The position numbers and the translations under genes are program-made. Shown here piece after piece: positions 16,816 to 24,514 of a DNA stretch of 53,594 nucleotides. The DNA comes from Paraburkholderia heleia NBRC 101817 (GTDB taxonomy: Bacteria; Pseudomonadota; Gammaproteobacteria; Burkholderiales; Burkholderiaceae): NCBI RefSeq assembly GCF_000739775.1, contig NZ_BBJH01000058.1:1-53594 (forward strand), written 5' to 3'. The notes under the pieces were generated by a model. The model was not told the origin of the DNA. It ran no database searches and saw nothing but the letters and a program-made list of their open reading frames with translations. The first letter of the stretch is position 1. Every line of letters begins with the position of its first letter.

Positions 16816-18170
16816 TCCCGTATCGCCTCACCTTTGGCCAGACGCCCATCCGGCGGGGCGCTTTGTGTCATGCACGATCCGACCGGATGCGGCATTTCGG
16901 GCGGTGCGCCAAGGGTCGCCATCGACTCCCGTATTCGCTCACCTCAAATATTTTCATGCGGCCAGCGAAAAAGTCCGTCGAGGGTCGCGGCATCCTGGCG
17001 AGCGACCGGATGCCGCCTACAAATTCCGTGATGATGCGATCTCGCTGCAACAAGACAAGGTGCATTGTCCGGACAAAGCGATCAAACCGTCCCAATTGCC
17101 GCGGGAAAGGCTGCGCGGCACGGCGATCGAAGGCCCCATTCATCGAGTAGGCGCTGGCACGCGCCTCATGTATCCCGAAAATTCTCACCTGTCGTCGCCC
17201 TGGCCAAGCACAGCGACCCGCTCCCGAAGGCCGTCGTGGCGACTGCCACGCCACAATCGCTCCTGAAAACCCTCACCATTGCGTCGAAGTACGGTTGCGC
17301 TGCACCGTCGTGGCGCCTCCCGGAAATCCTCACCGTTCGCGGCACCGAAAAGAAAAAACCAATGGATTCCGTGACTTATCCACATGCGTCGCAGACGGAG
17401 GAAGGTAATATCGGCTCCCGAATTCGCTCACCTCAGAGGGCGGCGCGAGGTTTAGCCAAGTGGGAGTTTGCCGAAAAAACGCTCCTGTATCGTCTCACCC
17501 TCGCAGGATTCCAGGCGGGGAAAGGACCCTCCACGAGCCCGTAATCTCGGCGTCTACAGCGCAGTGAACGCCAACTCTCCCCCGAATCGGCTCACCCGCG
17601 GCAGAAAATCTGCCAAAAACCGCTCCCGGAAAGTCTCACCTTACCCATTCGGGCCGCGGCGGATGCTGCTGGTTTCGCGGCACTGCGGCAATCTCCCGAA
17701 AATCCTCACCTTGTACGCGAAAAGTCCTCAGTAACGTCCTGCGCACAAAGCGGCAGATCCGCGCGGCTCGCGTGCAGGCCCCCGTAAAAGCTCACCTCGG
17801 GACCCCAAAAGCGCCTGTTTTGCCCGATTTCGGGCTTCGGCTCCCGAAAAACTTCACCTTCAATCTGCATTTTTTCCCGATCCTTCTCACCCCACGTATT
17901 TCAGCCCCTCGATTTCGCTGAAAAACGGCACGAATCGCCGCTCCCGAATCCGCTCACCGTTGCATTTTCCGCAACATCGAGGCCGAGGCCGGCCCCACGC
18001 GATCTGCCCGGCTGGAGCCTCCCGTATCGTCTCACCCTTGCCGGGAAGTCAAGAATCTTCCCGCTCCCGAACCCGCTCACGTCCTCTCCTGCAGTGGCTC
18101 ACCGGTGTTCCCGAAGCCCGCCACCCATCCGTCCCGCAAGCGCTCACCCAAGGTCCCGTAAAGCTTCACC
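16816..18170 (+). repeat. Array of 19 iterons, 17 bp, consensus TCCYGNANNNNCTCACC
   Basis: All are on the plus strand. Starts: 16816, 16927, 17173, 17261, 17318, 17416, 17483, 17580, 17624, 17694, 17780, 17842, 17875, 17942, 18020, 18065, 18109, 18132, 18154. Examples are TCCCGTATTCGCTCACC (16927) and TCCCGAAAATCCTCACC (17694). Copies 17580 and 17780 begin with C; 17842 and 18154 have CTTCACC; 18065 ends CTCACG; 18109 is the most divergent, with GCCACC. Spacing tightens from over 100 bp near rep to 22-23 bp at the distal end. These are the expected initiator-binding sites. Confidence 0.95.
17376..17384 (+). promoter_or_regulatory. DnaA box within the iteron array
   Basis: TTATCCACA, a perfect consensus DnaA box, lies between iterons 17318 and 17416 and directly after an A-rich run at 17345-17362. 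It is the only perfect box inside the array, suggesting that DnaA assists initiation at this chromid origin. Confidence 0.85.
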
Positions 18171-18204
18171 TGATCGGCCGGAAAGCCCCGCCAAGTAAGG
18201 GTTT

Positions 18205-18270
18205 GCCGTGGCGTTAACGTTTTTAACCGGTATCAAGGGTGTTTACTTTTATATCTCTCAAGCAAGAATC
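18205..18270. other. AT-rich stretch, candidate DNA unwinding element
   Basis: Immediately after the last, most tightly spaced iterons the sequence becomes AT-rich (GTTAACGTTTTTAACC, then GTTTACTTTTATATCTC). In iteron origins the melting region lies next to the iterons, so this is the best candidate, but melting was not computed. Confidence 0.55.
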
Positions 18271-18397
18271 CCCCCGCGAGCTATCCGTGATATCCACACT
18301 CCAAACCAGCCATCACGGCAAGTCCCTGAATCCGCTCGCGTGAAACAACGGATGGCAGTAGAATTAAACAAGAAATTCGCGCGTTTACAAGCGCTTA

Positions 18398-18421
18398 TGA
18401 AACAAAGTTCGATTTGTTTCA
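18398..18421. promoter_or_regulatory. 24-bp inverted repeat upstream of the kfrA-like gene
   Basis: Arms TGAAACAAA and TTTGTTTCA are separated by GTTCGA. It lies 150 bp before the kfrA-like start. It shares the AACAAA...TTTGTT core with the second inverted repeat at 18514, so both may bind the same protein, perhaps the KfrA-like product itself. Confidence 0.6.
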
Positions 18422-18513
18422 CGGAAAACCCAAGTCGATCGCCTCCCACGACGAGATGAAAGACCCCTCGATGGCCGTTTTACTGCCGCTGGCAATCTCG
18501 ATATTCAAAAACG

Positions 18514-18537
18514 TAACAAATAGAACGTAATTTGTTA
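18514..18537. promoter_or_regulatory. Second 24-bp inverted repeat, candidate autoregulatory operator
   Basis: Arms TAACAAAT and ATTTGTTA flank an 8-nt spacer, ending 33 bp before the kfrA-like ATG. This is a typical position for autorepression. KfrA of IncP plasmids is known to repress its own gene at such palindromes. Confidence 0.65.
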
Positions 18538-18570
18538 TTATTCGTCCACTCCCCTGCCGAGAAGACGAAT

Positions 18571-19773
18571 ATGCGAGACCAGGACCGCCAGGCAATCCGC
18601 GAAGAAATTGAGGGTTTGCGTAAAAACGGAGCACGCAGGCAGGAACTGTCCTTACATGCCTGCAAACGCTTGTTCTTCGATTTCGAGATCAAGCCCTCGA
18701 TGGCTGCCGTCCGTGAGTTGACCCAAACCGGAAGCGCCAGCGACATCCCCAAAGACATCGAGCTTTTCTGGCAGCGCATTCGCGCGACCTCCAAGGTGCG
18801 TGTGGGCGCTGGCGCGATTCCGCCCGCGCTGGAAGAGCGCGCCGGCGAGCTGCTAGGCGCACTGTTCGAGGAAGCGCTGGCGCTCGCGGGCGAAGCCCTG
18901 CAGGCCGAACGCACGGAATTCGAAGCCGGCCGCCTCAATGCCGAGCACGCAACCCGGGAGGCCGAGGCCCGGCGTTTGGCTGCCGACGAAATGCTGCAAC
19001 GCAGCGAAGCGCGCCTGGAAGCGGCCTATGAGCGGGTGCGCGAACTCGAAAGCCAACTCGCCGCGGCATCCGCGCAGGGCGTTGCGGCGCATGGCAACCG
19101 TGAAGTGCTGGTACAGCGTTTGGAGATGGAAAACGAGGCCCTGCGCAAACGGGTCGAAGCGGAGCAGACCACCAACGCGGGGTTGCGCGATCGCATCGAC
19201 GGCTTGCACGAGGAAATGCGCAAGAGCACCGAGCACTACGCGCAGCAGATCAAGGACGCGCTCGCCGAGGCCGAACGGCGCGTCAAGCCCATGCTGGTCG
19301 AACTGGATTCGCTGCGCTCGATGTCGTCGACCTGGCAGGCGGCCCAGCGTGATGCCAGCAAGAAGGAATTCGATTTCATCCAGCAGCTCGCGACGGCGAA
19401 GGCCCGCGCCGACCGGCTCGACGCCATACTGCGCGAACGGTCCGACGAGGTGGACGGGCTCACGCGGCAGGTCACGGCACTACGCGGGCAGCAGGGACTC
19501 GACACCCCGGTCGCGTCATTGCTTTGTTCGCTCGCCGCCGCGGGCCGGCTGGGCGCGGCCGAACTGGCGAGTCTCGGCACCGTGGTCGACGGTCACGTTG
19601 CCTTGCCAGCGCGTTGTCCAAACTGTCACGAAGGGGAACCGGAGTTGTCCGAAGTGGACGATGGCTTCGAATTCACGTGCCCGGAGTGCGAGCACACCTC
19701 GGGAACAGGAGCGTCGAAGCTTGCCGCATACGCGCGCTTCATGGCCGGCAAGCATTCGCACGAACAGGCTTGA
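18571..19773 (+). CDS. KfrA-like DNA-binding coiled-coil protein with C-terminal zinc ribbon
   Basis: 400 residues. Residues 1-110 match a KfrA N-terminal DNA-binding domain (short helices, then VRELTQTGSASDIPKDIELFWQRIR). Residues 120-330 form a long heptad-rich coiled coil (many Glu, Arg, Ala, Leu). Residues 349-376 form a CxxC...CxxC zinc ribbon (CPNC and CPEC). Plasmid KfrA proteins are alpha-helical filament-forming accessory partition or nucleoid factors. Zinc ribbons are not part of classical KfrA, so this is a variant. The ATG at 18571 follows GAGAAG; the frame opens 13 codons earlier, but those codons run through the inverted-repeat operator. Confidence 0.82.
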   Translation: MRDQDRQAIREEIEGLRKNGARRQELSLHACKRLFFDFEIKPSMAAVRELTQTGSASDIPKDIELFWQRIRATSKVRVGAGAIPPALEERAGELLGALFEEALALAGEALQAERTEFEAGRLNAEHATREAEARRLAADEMLQRSEARLEAAYERVRELESQLAAASAQGVAAHGNREVLVQRLEMENEALRKRVEAEQTTNAGLRDRIDGLHEEMRKSTEHYAQQIKDALAEAERRVKPMLVELDSLRSMSSTWQAAQRDASKKEFDFIQQLATAKARADRLDAILRERSDEVDGLTRQVTALRGQQGLDTPVASLLCSLAAAGRLGAAELASLGTVVDGHVALPARCPNCHEGEPELSEVDDGFEFTCPECEHTSGTGASKLAAYARFMAGKHSHEQA

Positions 19774-19790
19774 TGTGAGCTTTTACGGGA
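19774..19790 (-). repeat. Inverted iteron copy just after the kfrA-like gene
   Basis: TGTGAGCTTTTACGGGA reads on the minus strand as TCCCGTAAAAGCTCACA, matching the iteron consensus except for the last base. It begins at the base after the stop codon and has the opposite orientation to the origin array, so the kfrA-like gene is enclosed between iterons. Confidence 0.75.
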
Positions 19791-19838
19791 GGCGCGCACG
19801 CGCCTCCCGAACGCACAATCGCCGGCGGACGCGGCGTT

Positions 19839-20831
19839 TCACGCTTCGTCCGCTTGTGTTGATACATGCTGGGACGCCTCGCGTTCCGCCCACGTTTTCC
19901 ATGCGCGATGGAGGCGCCCTGCGGAGATCGGCTGCAGGAAACCGAGCCATTGCCCCACCTGATCGGTATCCACGCCGCGCTCGAACAGGTCCGCCGCGAA
20001 CGTATTGCGCAAGGTCTGCGGACTCGCACGTTCGGCGCGCGTTTGCGCCACGCCGGCTGCCTCCATCAATGCGTCGATGGCGCGCAGCACCGTTGCCTTG
20101 TGCATGGGGCGCCCCGAGGGCGAGCCCGGAAACACAAGTTGCCCGGGCAGTTCGGCCAGCCGGCGCGCTTCGAGCCAGGCGCCAAGCACGTCGACGGCAA
20201 ATGGTGTCAGTCGCGTGACGCGCGTAAACGCCGGGTTGGCAGCTTCGATCGTGACCCACTCCGAGCCGATCGCCACGCCATCGAGCGTGAGTGCGATGGC
20301 GTCTCCCGTTTTCAGTCCGCCGCCCAGAAAGATGGCGACGAGCGCCCGGTCGCGGCGTTCGCGCCATCGCTTCGCGGCCGATGGCTCGACAAGCGGCGAG
20401 AACAGCTGGCCGATGATCGCGGCACGCTCCGCCGGCGTAAGGAAACCGGTCGGTTCGTTTTCGCGCGCGTTGCGCCATGCGGCTTCGCCGTCCTGGGCGA
20501 TAAAGCGCGCCGGATTCGTAGAGGCGAGTTCGATTTCACGCACGTGATCGAGCACGCGCTCGATGAGCCGCAGGTAGCGAAGCCGTTGCGGCTTCTTCAC
20601 GTCGAGGCTCGCGACAAATTCGGCGATCGTGCCCGTATCCACGGTCATGATTGTCTTGCGCTTGAGCGCGAGCCATTCGAGAAAGCGTCCCCATTGCACG
20701 CGGTAGACCTCGGCGGAAGAACGGCGCAAGTCCTGCGACGCGAGCCAGGCGTCGAACGCGGCGACGGGGTCGCGCTGCCAGTCTTGGCGTTTTTGGTCGA
20801 AGAGGTCGCGTGAAGAAGTGGAAGACGCCAT
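19839..20831 (-). CDS. Tyrosine-recombinase-fold protein lacking catalytic residues
   Basis: 330 residues with the layout of XerC/D-type integrases: an N-terminal SAM-like core-binding domain (about 20-110) and a C-terminal catalytic-type domain (about 135-320). The catalytic residues are changed. The usual TGLR...E block reads GGGLKTGDAIAL (Arg to Lys). The HxLRHTFA block reads PQTLRNTFA (first His to Gln; the Arg is kept). LGH reads LGF, and the segment that should carry the nucleophilic Tyr is RLHRAWKTWA without Tyr. The frame is intact and long, so this is not simple decay. I start at ATG 20831 because GGAG lies 8 nt upstream; a GTG three codons earlier would overlap that site. A TATAAT at 20869-20864 may be its -10. 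The position next to the origin suggests a structural or DNA-binding role. Confidence 0.85.
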   Translation of the reverse strand: MASSTSSRDLFDQKRQDWQRDPVAAFDAWLASQDLRRSSAEVYRVQWGRFLEWLALKRKTIMTVDTGTIAEFVASLDVKKPQRLRYLRLIERVLDHVREIELASTNPARFIAQDGEAAWRNARENEPTGFLTPAERAAIIGQLFSPLVEPSAAKRWRERRDRALVAIFLGGGLKTGDAIALTLDGVAIGSEWVTIEAANPAFTRVTRLTPFAVDVLGAWLEARRLAELPGQLVFPGSPSGRPMHKATVLRAIDALMEAAGVAQTRAERASPQTLRNTFAADLFERGVDTDQVGQWLGFLQPISAGRLHRAWKTWAEREASQHVSTQADEA

Positions 20832-20921
20832 TTCTATCACTCCGTTAGTTGCGTTACCCGACCATTATAGCGATAGCGGGATCATGGCTGCCGCTATTGT
20901 TCCGGCCTCGCCTGCCTGCGA

Positions 20922-21329
20922 TCAGCCACCCCAAACCCTCGCACGCCGCACAGCGTCGTTGCGTCTTGCCCGCCGGCGCGATTCTTCCGCGCCCTGCGCG
21001 GCACGTTCGTAGGCCGAGACTGCGAACGCGAATACGGCCGGCAGCGCGTTGGATTGTCCGAAGTCGACGGTCTCGTCCGTTTCCGGCCACGCGAGGTCGC
21101 CCGGCCGCTGAAAGAGGCCAAGCATGAGGGCGTCGTGGCGGCTGGCGAAGCCGAGATCCGCAAGGGCTTCGGCCTCGATGGCATGCAGCAGGCGCCAGGT
21201 GAGCGGCACCTGCCGCGCGATATAGCGCTGCGCGATGTTGCGCACGATGTGCTCGAGGTCGCGCGCGGCGGCCTGAAAACGCAAGGCCGCCAAAGCGTGT
21301 TCATGCGGCAGTTCGGTTGGGAGGGACAT
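20922..21329 (-). CDS. Unknown small protein under LexA control
   Basis: 135 residues, mostly helical, with a mid-section FASRHDALMLGLFQRPGDLA and a basic C-terminal tail (EESRRRARRNDAVRRARVWG). I do not recognise the family. The ATG at 21329 has GGAG 6 nt upstream (CTGGAGCCGCCGATG), and 24 nt before the ATG lies a perfect LexA box, so the gene is almost certainly induced by DNA damage. The longer open frame through 21692 is not credible, because it crosses the LexA box and overlaps the opposite-frame regulator gene. It lies 91 bp upstream of the recombinase-fold gene on the same strand, so SOS induction could read into that gene. Confidence 0.7.
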   Translation of the reverse strand: MSLPTELPHEHALAALRFQAAARDLEHIVRNIAQRYIARQVPLTWRLLHAIEAEALADLGFASRHDALMLGLFQRPGDLAWPETDETVDFGQSNALPAVFAFAVSAYERAAQGAEESRRRARRNDAVRRARVWGG

Positions 21330-21352
21330 CGGCGGCTCCAGTCGTACTATCA

Positions 21353-21368
21353 CTGTATGAATATACAG
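21353..21368. promoter_or_regulatory. LexA (SOS) box
   Basis: CTGTATGAATATACAG fits CTGT-N8-ACAG exactly with an AT-only-like spacer, and the flanks give CACTGTATGAATATACAGTA, close to the gammaproteobacterial and betaproteobacterial LexA consensus. It overlaps the likely -10 region of the leftward gene starting at 21329. Confidence 0.85.
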
Positions 21369-21427
21369 TAGTCGGGCCGATCGCGCAGCCTCGTCCGTTC
21401 GGCCAGGGCGCGCGGCGAAGCGGACTG

Positions 21428-22090
21428 TCAGCCGTGAATGACCACCAGCAGCGCGCGCGCCTCGCCCTTGCCGGCATTGCGAATCGCATGCGGCTGGTCG
21501 GCGATATAGCGCGCTGTCTCCGCCGCCTTCAGGCGCTGTGTTGCCCCGGCCGCCTCGACCTCGATGCTCCCCTGCAGCACCGTGAGATGCTCGCGCGTGC
21601 CTGGCTCGTGCGCGGCCGACACCAGCGCCCCGCCAGGTTTGAGCGTCAGCTCGTACCATTCGAAGTGCCCAGCCAGTTCGATGGGTCCCCACACGCGCAA
21701 CTGGTAGCCCGCGTCGTGGCCGTGTAGCGTCGGGATGTCGTGCGGTCCGGCCACGGCAATCGCCTCGGGCGCCTTCGGGGCGGCGAACAGCGAATCGAGC
21801 TTGACGCCGAGCGCGTTCGTCAGCCGCCAGGCCACGGCAATGGTCGGGTTCGCCTTGTCGCGCTCGATTTCCGATAGCATGGATTTCGAGACGCCTGCGG
21901 CGCGCGAGAGGTCGTCAAGTGTCAGCTTGCGCTCGGTGCGTAGCCGCTGGATCTGCTCGCCCACGCGCGGCGGCGCGGTGGCGGGTATGGCGGATGCAGA
22001 CGGTGCGGTGGTGGCGGCCGATGCAGCCGGTGCCGGTGTGTCAGGAACGGTGCCCGTCGGGGCGGTGCGCGGTTTGCGGGTGCTTGCCAT
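21428..22090 (-). CDS. XRE-family regulator with C-terminal cupin domain
   Basis: 220 residues. Residues 1-42 are a low-complexity Ala/Pro/Thr stretch. Residues 45-100 form a XRE helix-turn-helix (LTLDDLSRAAGVSKSMLSEI). Residues 140-218 form a cupin-2 barrel (HEPGTREHLTVLQGSIEVEA) that binds a small ligand. Such PuuR/SutR-like regulators often control an adjacent catabolic operon. Here the gene is divergent from kbl-tdh with 151 bp between them, so threonine or a derived metabolite is a reasonable guess for the effector. A palindrome in that gap may be its operator. Confidence 0.92.
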   Translation of the reverse strand: MASTRKPRTAPTGTVPDTPAPAASAATTAPSASAIPATAPPRVGEQIQRLRTERKLTLDDLSRAAGVSKSMLSEIERDKANPTIAVAWRLTNALGVKLDSLFAAPKAPEAIAVAGPHDIPTLHGHDAGYQLRVWGPIELAGHFEWYELTLKPGGALVSAAHEPGTREHLTVLQGSIEVEAAGATQRLKAAETARYIADQPHAIRNAGKGEARALLVVIHG

Positions 22091-22115
22091 TCACGGCCTC
22101 ATCGATTAGAGTTCG

Positions 22116-22129
22116 TTCGACATATCGAA
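22116..22129. promoter_or_regulatory. Palindrome in the regulator / kbl-tdh divergent promoter region
   Basis: TTCGACATATCGAA has arms TTCGA/TCGAA around CATA. It lies 25 bp before the regulator start and 112 bp before kbl. A related half-site TTCGAAAT follows at 22136. It is a candidate operator of the XRE-cupin protein, by position only. Confidence 0.5.
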
Positions 22130-22241
22130 TTTAGGTTCGAAATAACGGAAATTTTCGCCAACGGCTGACGGCGACTATAGCAAACCACCGCAAGCCGCAG
22201 CAAACCTGCGGCACGCCGCAGCGATGTGAGGAGCACGATTC

Positions 22242-23441
22242 ATGCGTACCCCGTATCTCGACCACTTGCGCGCGACGCTCGAGCAGATCCGCGCCGATGG
22301 CTTCTACAAGAACGAGCGTGTGATCGCCACGCCGCAGTCGGCCGATATCCGGCTCGCAGACGGCAGCGAGGTGCTCAACTTCTGCGCGAACAACTACCTC
22401 GGCCTTGCCAATGACGCGCGTCTCATCGCCGCCGCGAAAGACGGCCTCGATCGCGATGGCTTCGGCATGGCGTCGGTGCGTTTCATCTGCGGCACGCAAA
22501 CCGTGCACAAGCAGCTCGAAAGCGCGCTCGCCAAGTTCCTGCAAACCGAAGACTGCATTCTCTATTCCAGCTGTTTCGACGCGAACGGCGGCCTCTTCGA
22601 AACGCTGCTCGGCGAAGAAGACGCCATCATCAGCGACGAACTCAATCACGCGAGCATCATCGACGGCGTGCGCCTTTCGAAGGCGCGCCGCTATCGCTAC
22701 AAGAACAACGATCTTTCGGACCTCGAAGCCAAGCTGAAAGAAGCCGACGAAGCCGGCGCGCGCTACAAATTGATCGCCACCGACGGCGTGTTCTCGATGG
22801 ACGGCATTATCGCCGACCTCAAGGGCATCTGCGATCTCGCGGACCGCTACGGCGCGCTCGTGATGGTCGACGACTCGCACGCGGTGGGCTTCATCGGCGA
22901 GCATGGGCGCGGCACGCCCGAGCACTGCGGCGTCCTGCAGCGCGTGGACATCATTACCGGCACGCTCGGCAAGGCGCTGGGCGGCGCGTCGGGCGGTTAT
23001 ATCGCGGCGAAGCAGGAGGTCGTCGATTTGCTGCGCCAGCGCTCGCGCCCTTATCTTTTCTCGAACACGCTGACGCCGAGCATCGCGGCCGCCACGCTTG
23101 CGGTGCTCGAGTTGATTGCGAGCGACGAAGGCGCGCAACTGCGCCGCCGGGTGCGCGAGAACGGCGCGCAGTTCCGCCGCGAAATGAGCGCGCTCGGCTT
23201 CACGCTCGTGCCCGGCGAACACCCGATCATTCCGGTGATGCTCGGCGACGCCCAGGTCGCCTCGAAAATGGCCGACGCGCTACTCCACGAGGGCGTCTAC
23301 GTGATCGGCTTTTCGTACCCGGTGGTGCCCAAGGGCCGCGCGCGCATTCGCACGCAGATGAGCGCCGCACACACGTCCGGGCAGATCGGGCGCGCCGTCG
23401 AGGCGTTTGCGCGCGTAGGCAGGCAGCTCGGCGTGATTTAA
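22242..23441 (+). CDS. kbl: 2-amino-3-ketobutyrate CoA ligase
   Basis: 399 residues, the family's standard length. This PLP enzyme splits 2-amino-3-ketobutyrate with CoA into glycine and acetyl-CoA, the second step of threonine catabolism by the Tdh route. The PLP-lysine block is ITGTLGKALGGASGGY, the cofactor Asp region is VMVDDSHAVGFIGEHGRG, and the N-terminal NFCANNYLGLAND is typical of alpha-oxoamine synthases. GAGGAG precedes the ATG by 7 nt. tdh follows after 17 bp, so the two form an operon. Confidence 0.97.
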   Translation: MRTPYLDHLRATLEQIRADGFYKNERVIATPQSADIRLADGSEVLNFCANNYLGLANDARLIAAAKDGLDRDGFGMASVRFICGTQTVHKQLESALAKFLQTEDCILYSSCFDANGGLFETLLGEEDAIISDELNHASIIDGVRLSKARRYRYKNNDLSDLEAKLKEADEAGARYKLIATDGVFSMDGIIADLKGICDLADRYGALVMVDDSHAVGFIGEHGRGTPEHCGVLQRVDIITGTLGKALGGASGGYIAAKQEVVDLLRQRSRPYLFSNTLTPSIAAATLAVLELIASDEGAQLRRRVRENGAQFRREMSALGFTLVPGEHPIIPVMLGDAQVASKMADALLHEGVYVIGFSYPVVPKGRARIRTQMSAAHTSGQIGRAVEAFARVGRQLGVI

Positions 23442-23458
23442 CAAGGATTGCGAATCAA

Positions 23459-24490
23459 ATGAAAGCACTCGCCAAACTCGAACGCGCGCCCGGACTCACG
23501 CTCACGCGCGTGAAGAAGCCCGAAGTCGGCCATAACGACGTGATGATCAGGATCCGCAAGACCGCGATCTGCGGCACGGACATCCATATCTGGAAATGGG
23601 ACGACTGGGCGCAGAAGACCATTCCGGTGCCGATGCACGTGGGCCACGAATACGTGGGCGAGATCGTCGAAATGGGCCAGGAGGTGCGCGGCTTCCAGAT
23701 TGGCGACCGCGTGTCGGGCGAAGGGCATATCACTTGCGGCTTTTGCCGCAACTGCCGTGCGGGGCGGCGCCACCTGTGCCGCAATACCACCGGCGTGGGC
23801 GTGAACCGCGAAGGCGCGTTCGCAGAATACCTCGTGATTCCGGCCTTCAACGCGTTCAAGATTCCTCCCGGGATCTCGGACGATCTCGCCGCGATCTTCG
23901 ATCCGTTCGGCAATGCCACCCACACGGCGCTATCGTTCAACCTCGTGGGGGAGGACGTGCTGATTACGGGCGCGGGGCCGATCGGCATCATGGCCGTGGC
24001 GATCGCGAAGCACGTGGGTGCGCGCAACGTCGTCATCACGGACGTCAACGACTACCGGCTCGGGCTTGCGCGCAAGATGGGCGCGACGCGCGCCGTGAAC
24101 GTTGCGCGCGAGTCGCTGCGCGACGTGATGAACGAACTGCACATGGCCGAAGGCTTCGACGTCGGCCTCGAAATGTCGGGCGTGCCGAGCGCGTTCACGG
24201 CGCTGCTCGAGTCGATGAACCACGGCGGCAAGGTCGCGCTGCTCGGCATTCCGCCCGCGCAAACATCCATCGACTGGAACCAGGTCATCTTCAAGGGGCT
24301 GGAAATCAAGGGCATTTACGGCCGCGAGATGTTCGAGACCTGGTACAAGATGGTCGCGATGCTGCAGAGCGGCCTCGATCTCTCGCCCATCATCACGCAC
24401 CGCTTCAATGTGGACGACTACGAGAAAGGCTTCGCGGCCATGCTCTCGGGAGAGAGCGGCAAAGTGATTCTCGACTGGACCGCGGCCTGA
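23459..24490 (+). CDS. tdh: L-threonine 3-dehydrogenase
   Basis: 343 residues, zinc-dependent medium-chain dehydrogenase oxidising L-threonine to 2-amino-3-ketobutyrate with NAD+. Visible are the catalytic zinc ligands (CGTD near residue 38, GHEYVGEI near 64), the structural zinc cluster CGFCRNCRAGRRHLC, and the NAD-binding motif ITGAGPIGIMAVAIAKHVGA. It is the second gene of the kbl-tdh operon. This pair also sits near the chromosome-2 origin in other Burkholderia, as I recall from family knowledge, which fits the replicon assignment. Confidence 0.97.
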   Translation: MKALAKLERAPGLTLTRVKKPEVGHNDVMIRIRKTAICGTDIHIWKWDDWAQKTIPVPMHVGHEYVGEIVEMGQEVRGFQIGDRVSGEGHITCGFCRNCRAGRRHLCRNTTGVGVNREGAFAEYLVIPAFNAFKIPPGISDDLAAIFDPFGNATHTALSFNLVGEDVLITGAGPIGIMAVAIAKHVGARNVVITDVNDYRLGLARKMGATRAVNVARESLRDVMNELHMAEGFDVGLEMSGVPSAFTALLESMNHGGKVALLGIPPAQTSIDWNQVIFKGLEIKGIYGREMFETWYKMVAMLQSGLDLSPIITHRFNVDDYEKGFAAMLSGESGKVILDWTAA

Positions 24491-24514
24491 ACGCGCATTG
24501 ATTCGGTGAGGCTT

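Larger units (their letters stand above)
16696..18570. other. Non-coding replication origin region of the secondary chromosome
   Basis: A stretch of 1.9 kb without convincing genes between divergent rep and kfrA-like genes. It contains 19 iterons (16816-18170), one perfect DnaA box (17376-17384), an AT-rich stretch (18205-18270) that could be the unwinding element, and two inverted repeats next to the kfrA-like gene. These elements together define the replication origin by analogy with iteron plasmids and other chromids. Confidence 0.88.

Noticed and set aside
20922..21692. Long leftward open frame of 256 codons
   Set aside because: Its first 121 codons run through the LexA box and overlap the HTH-cupin gene; only the part from ATG 21329 is accepted.
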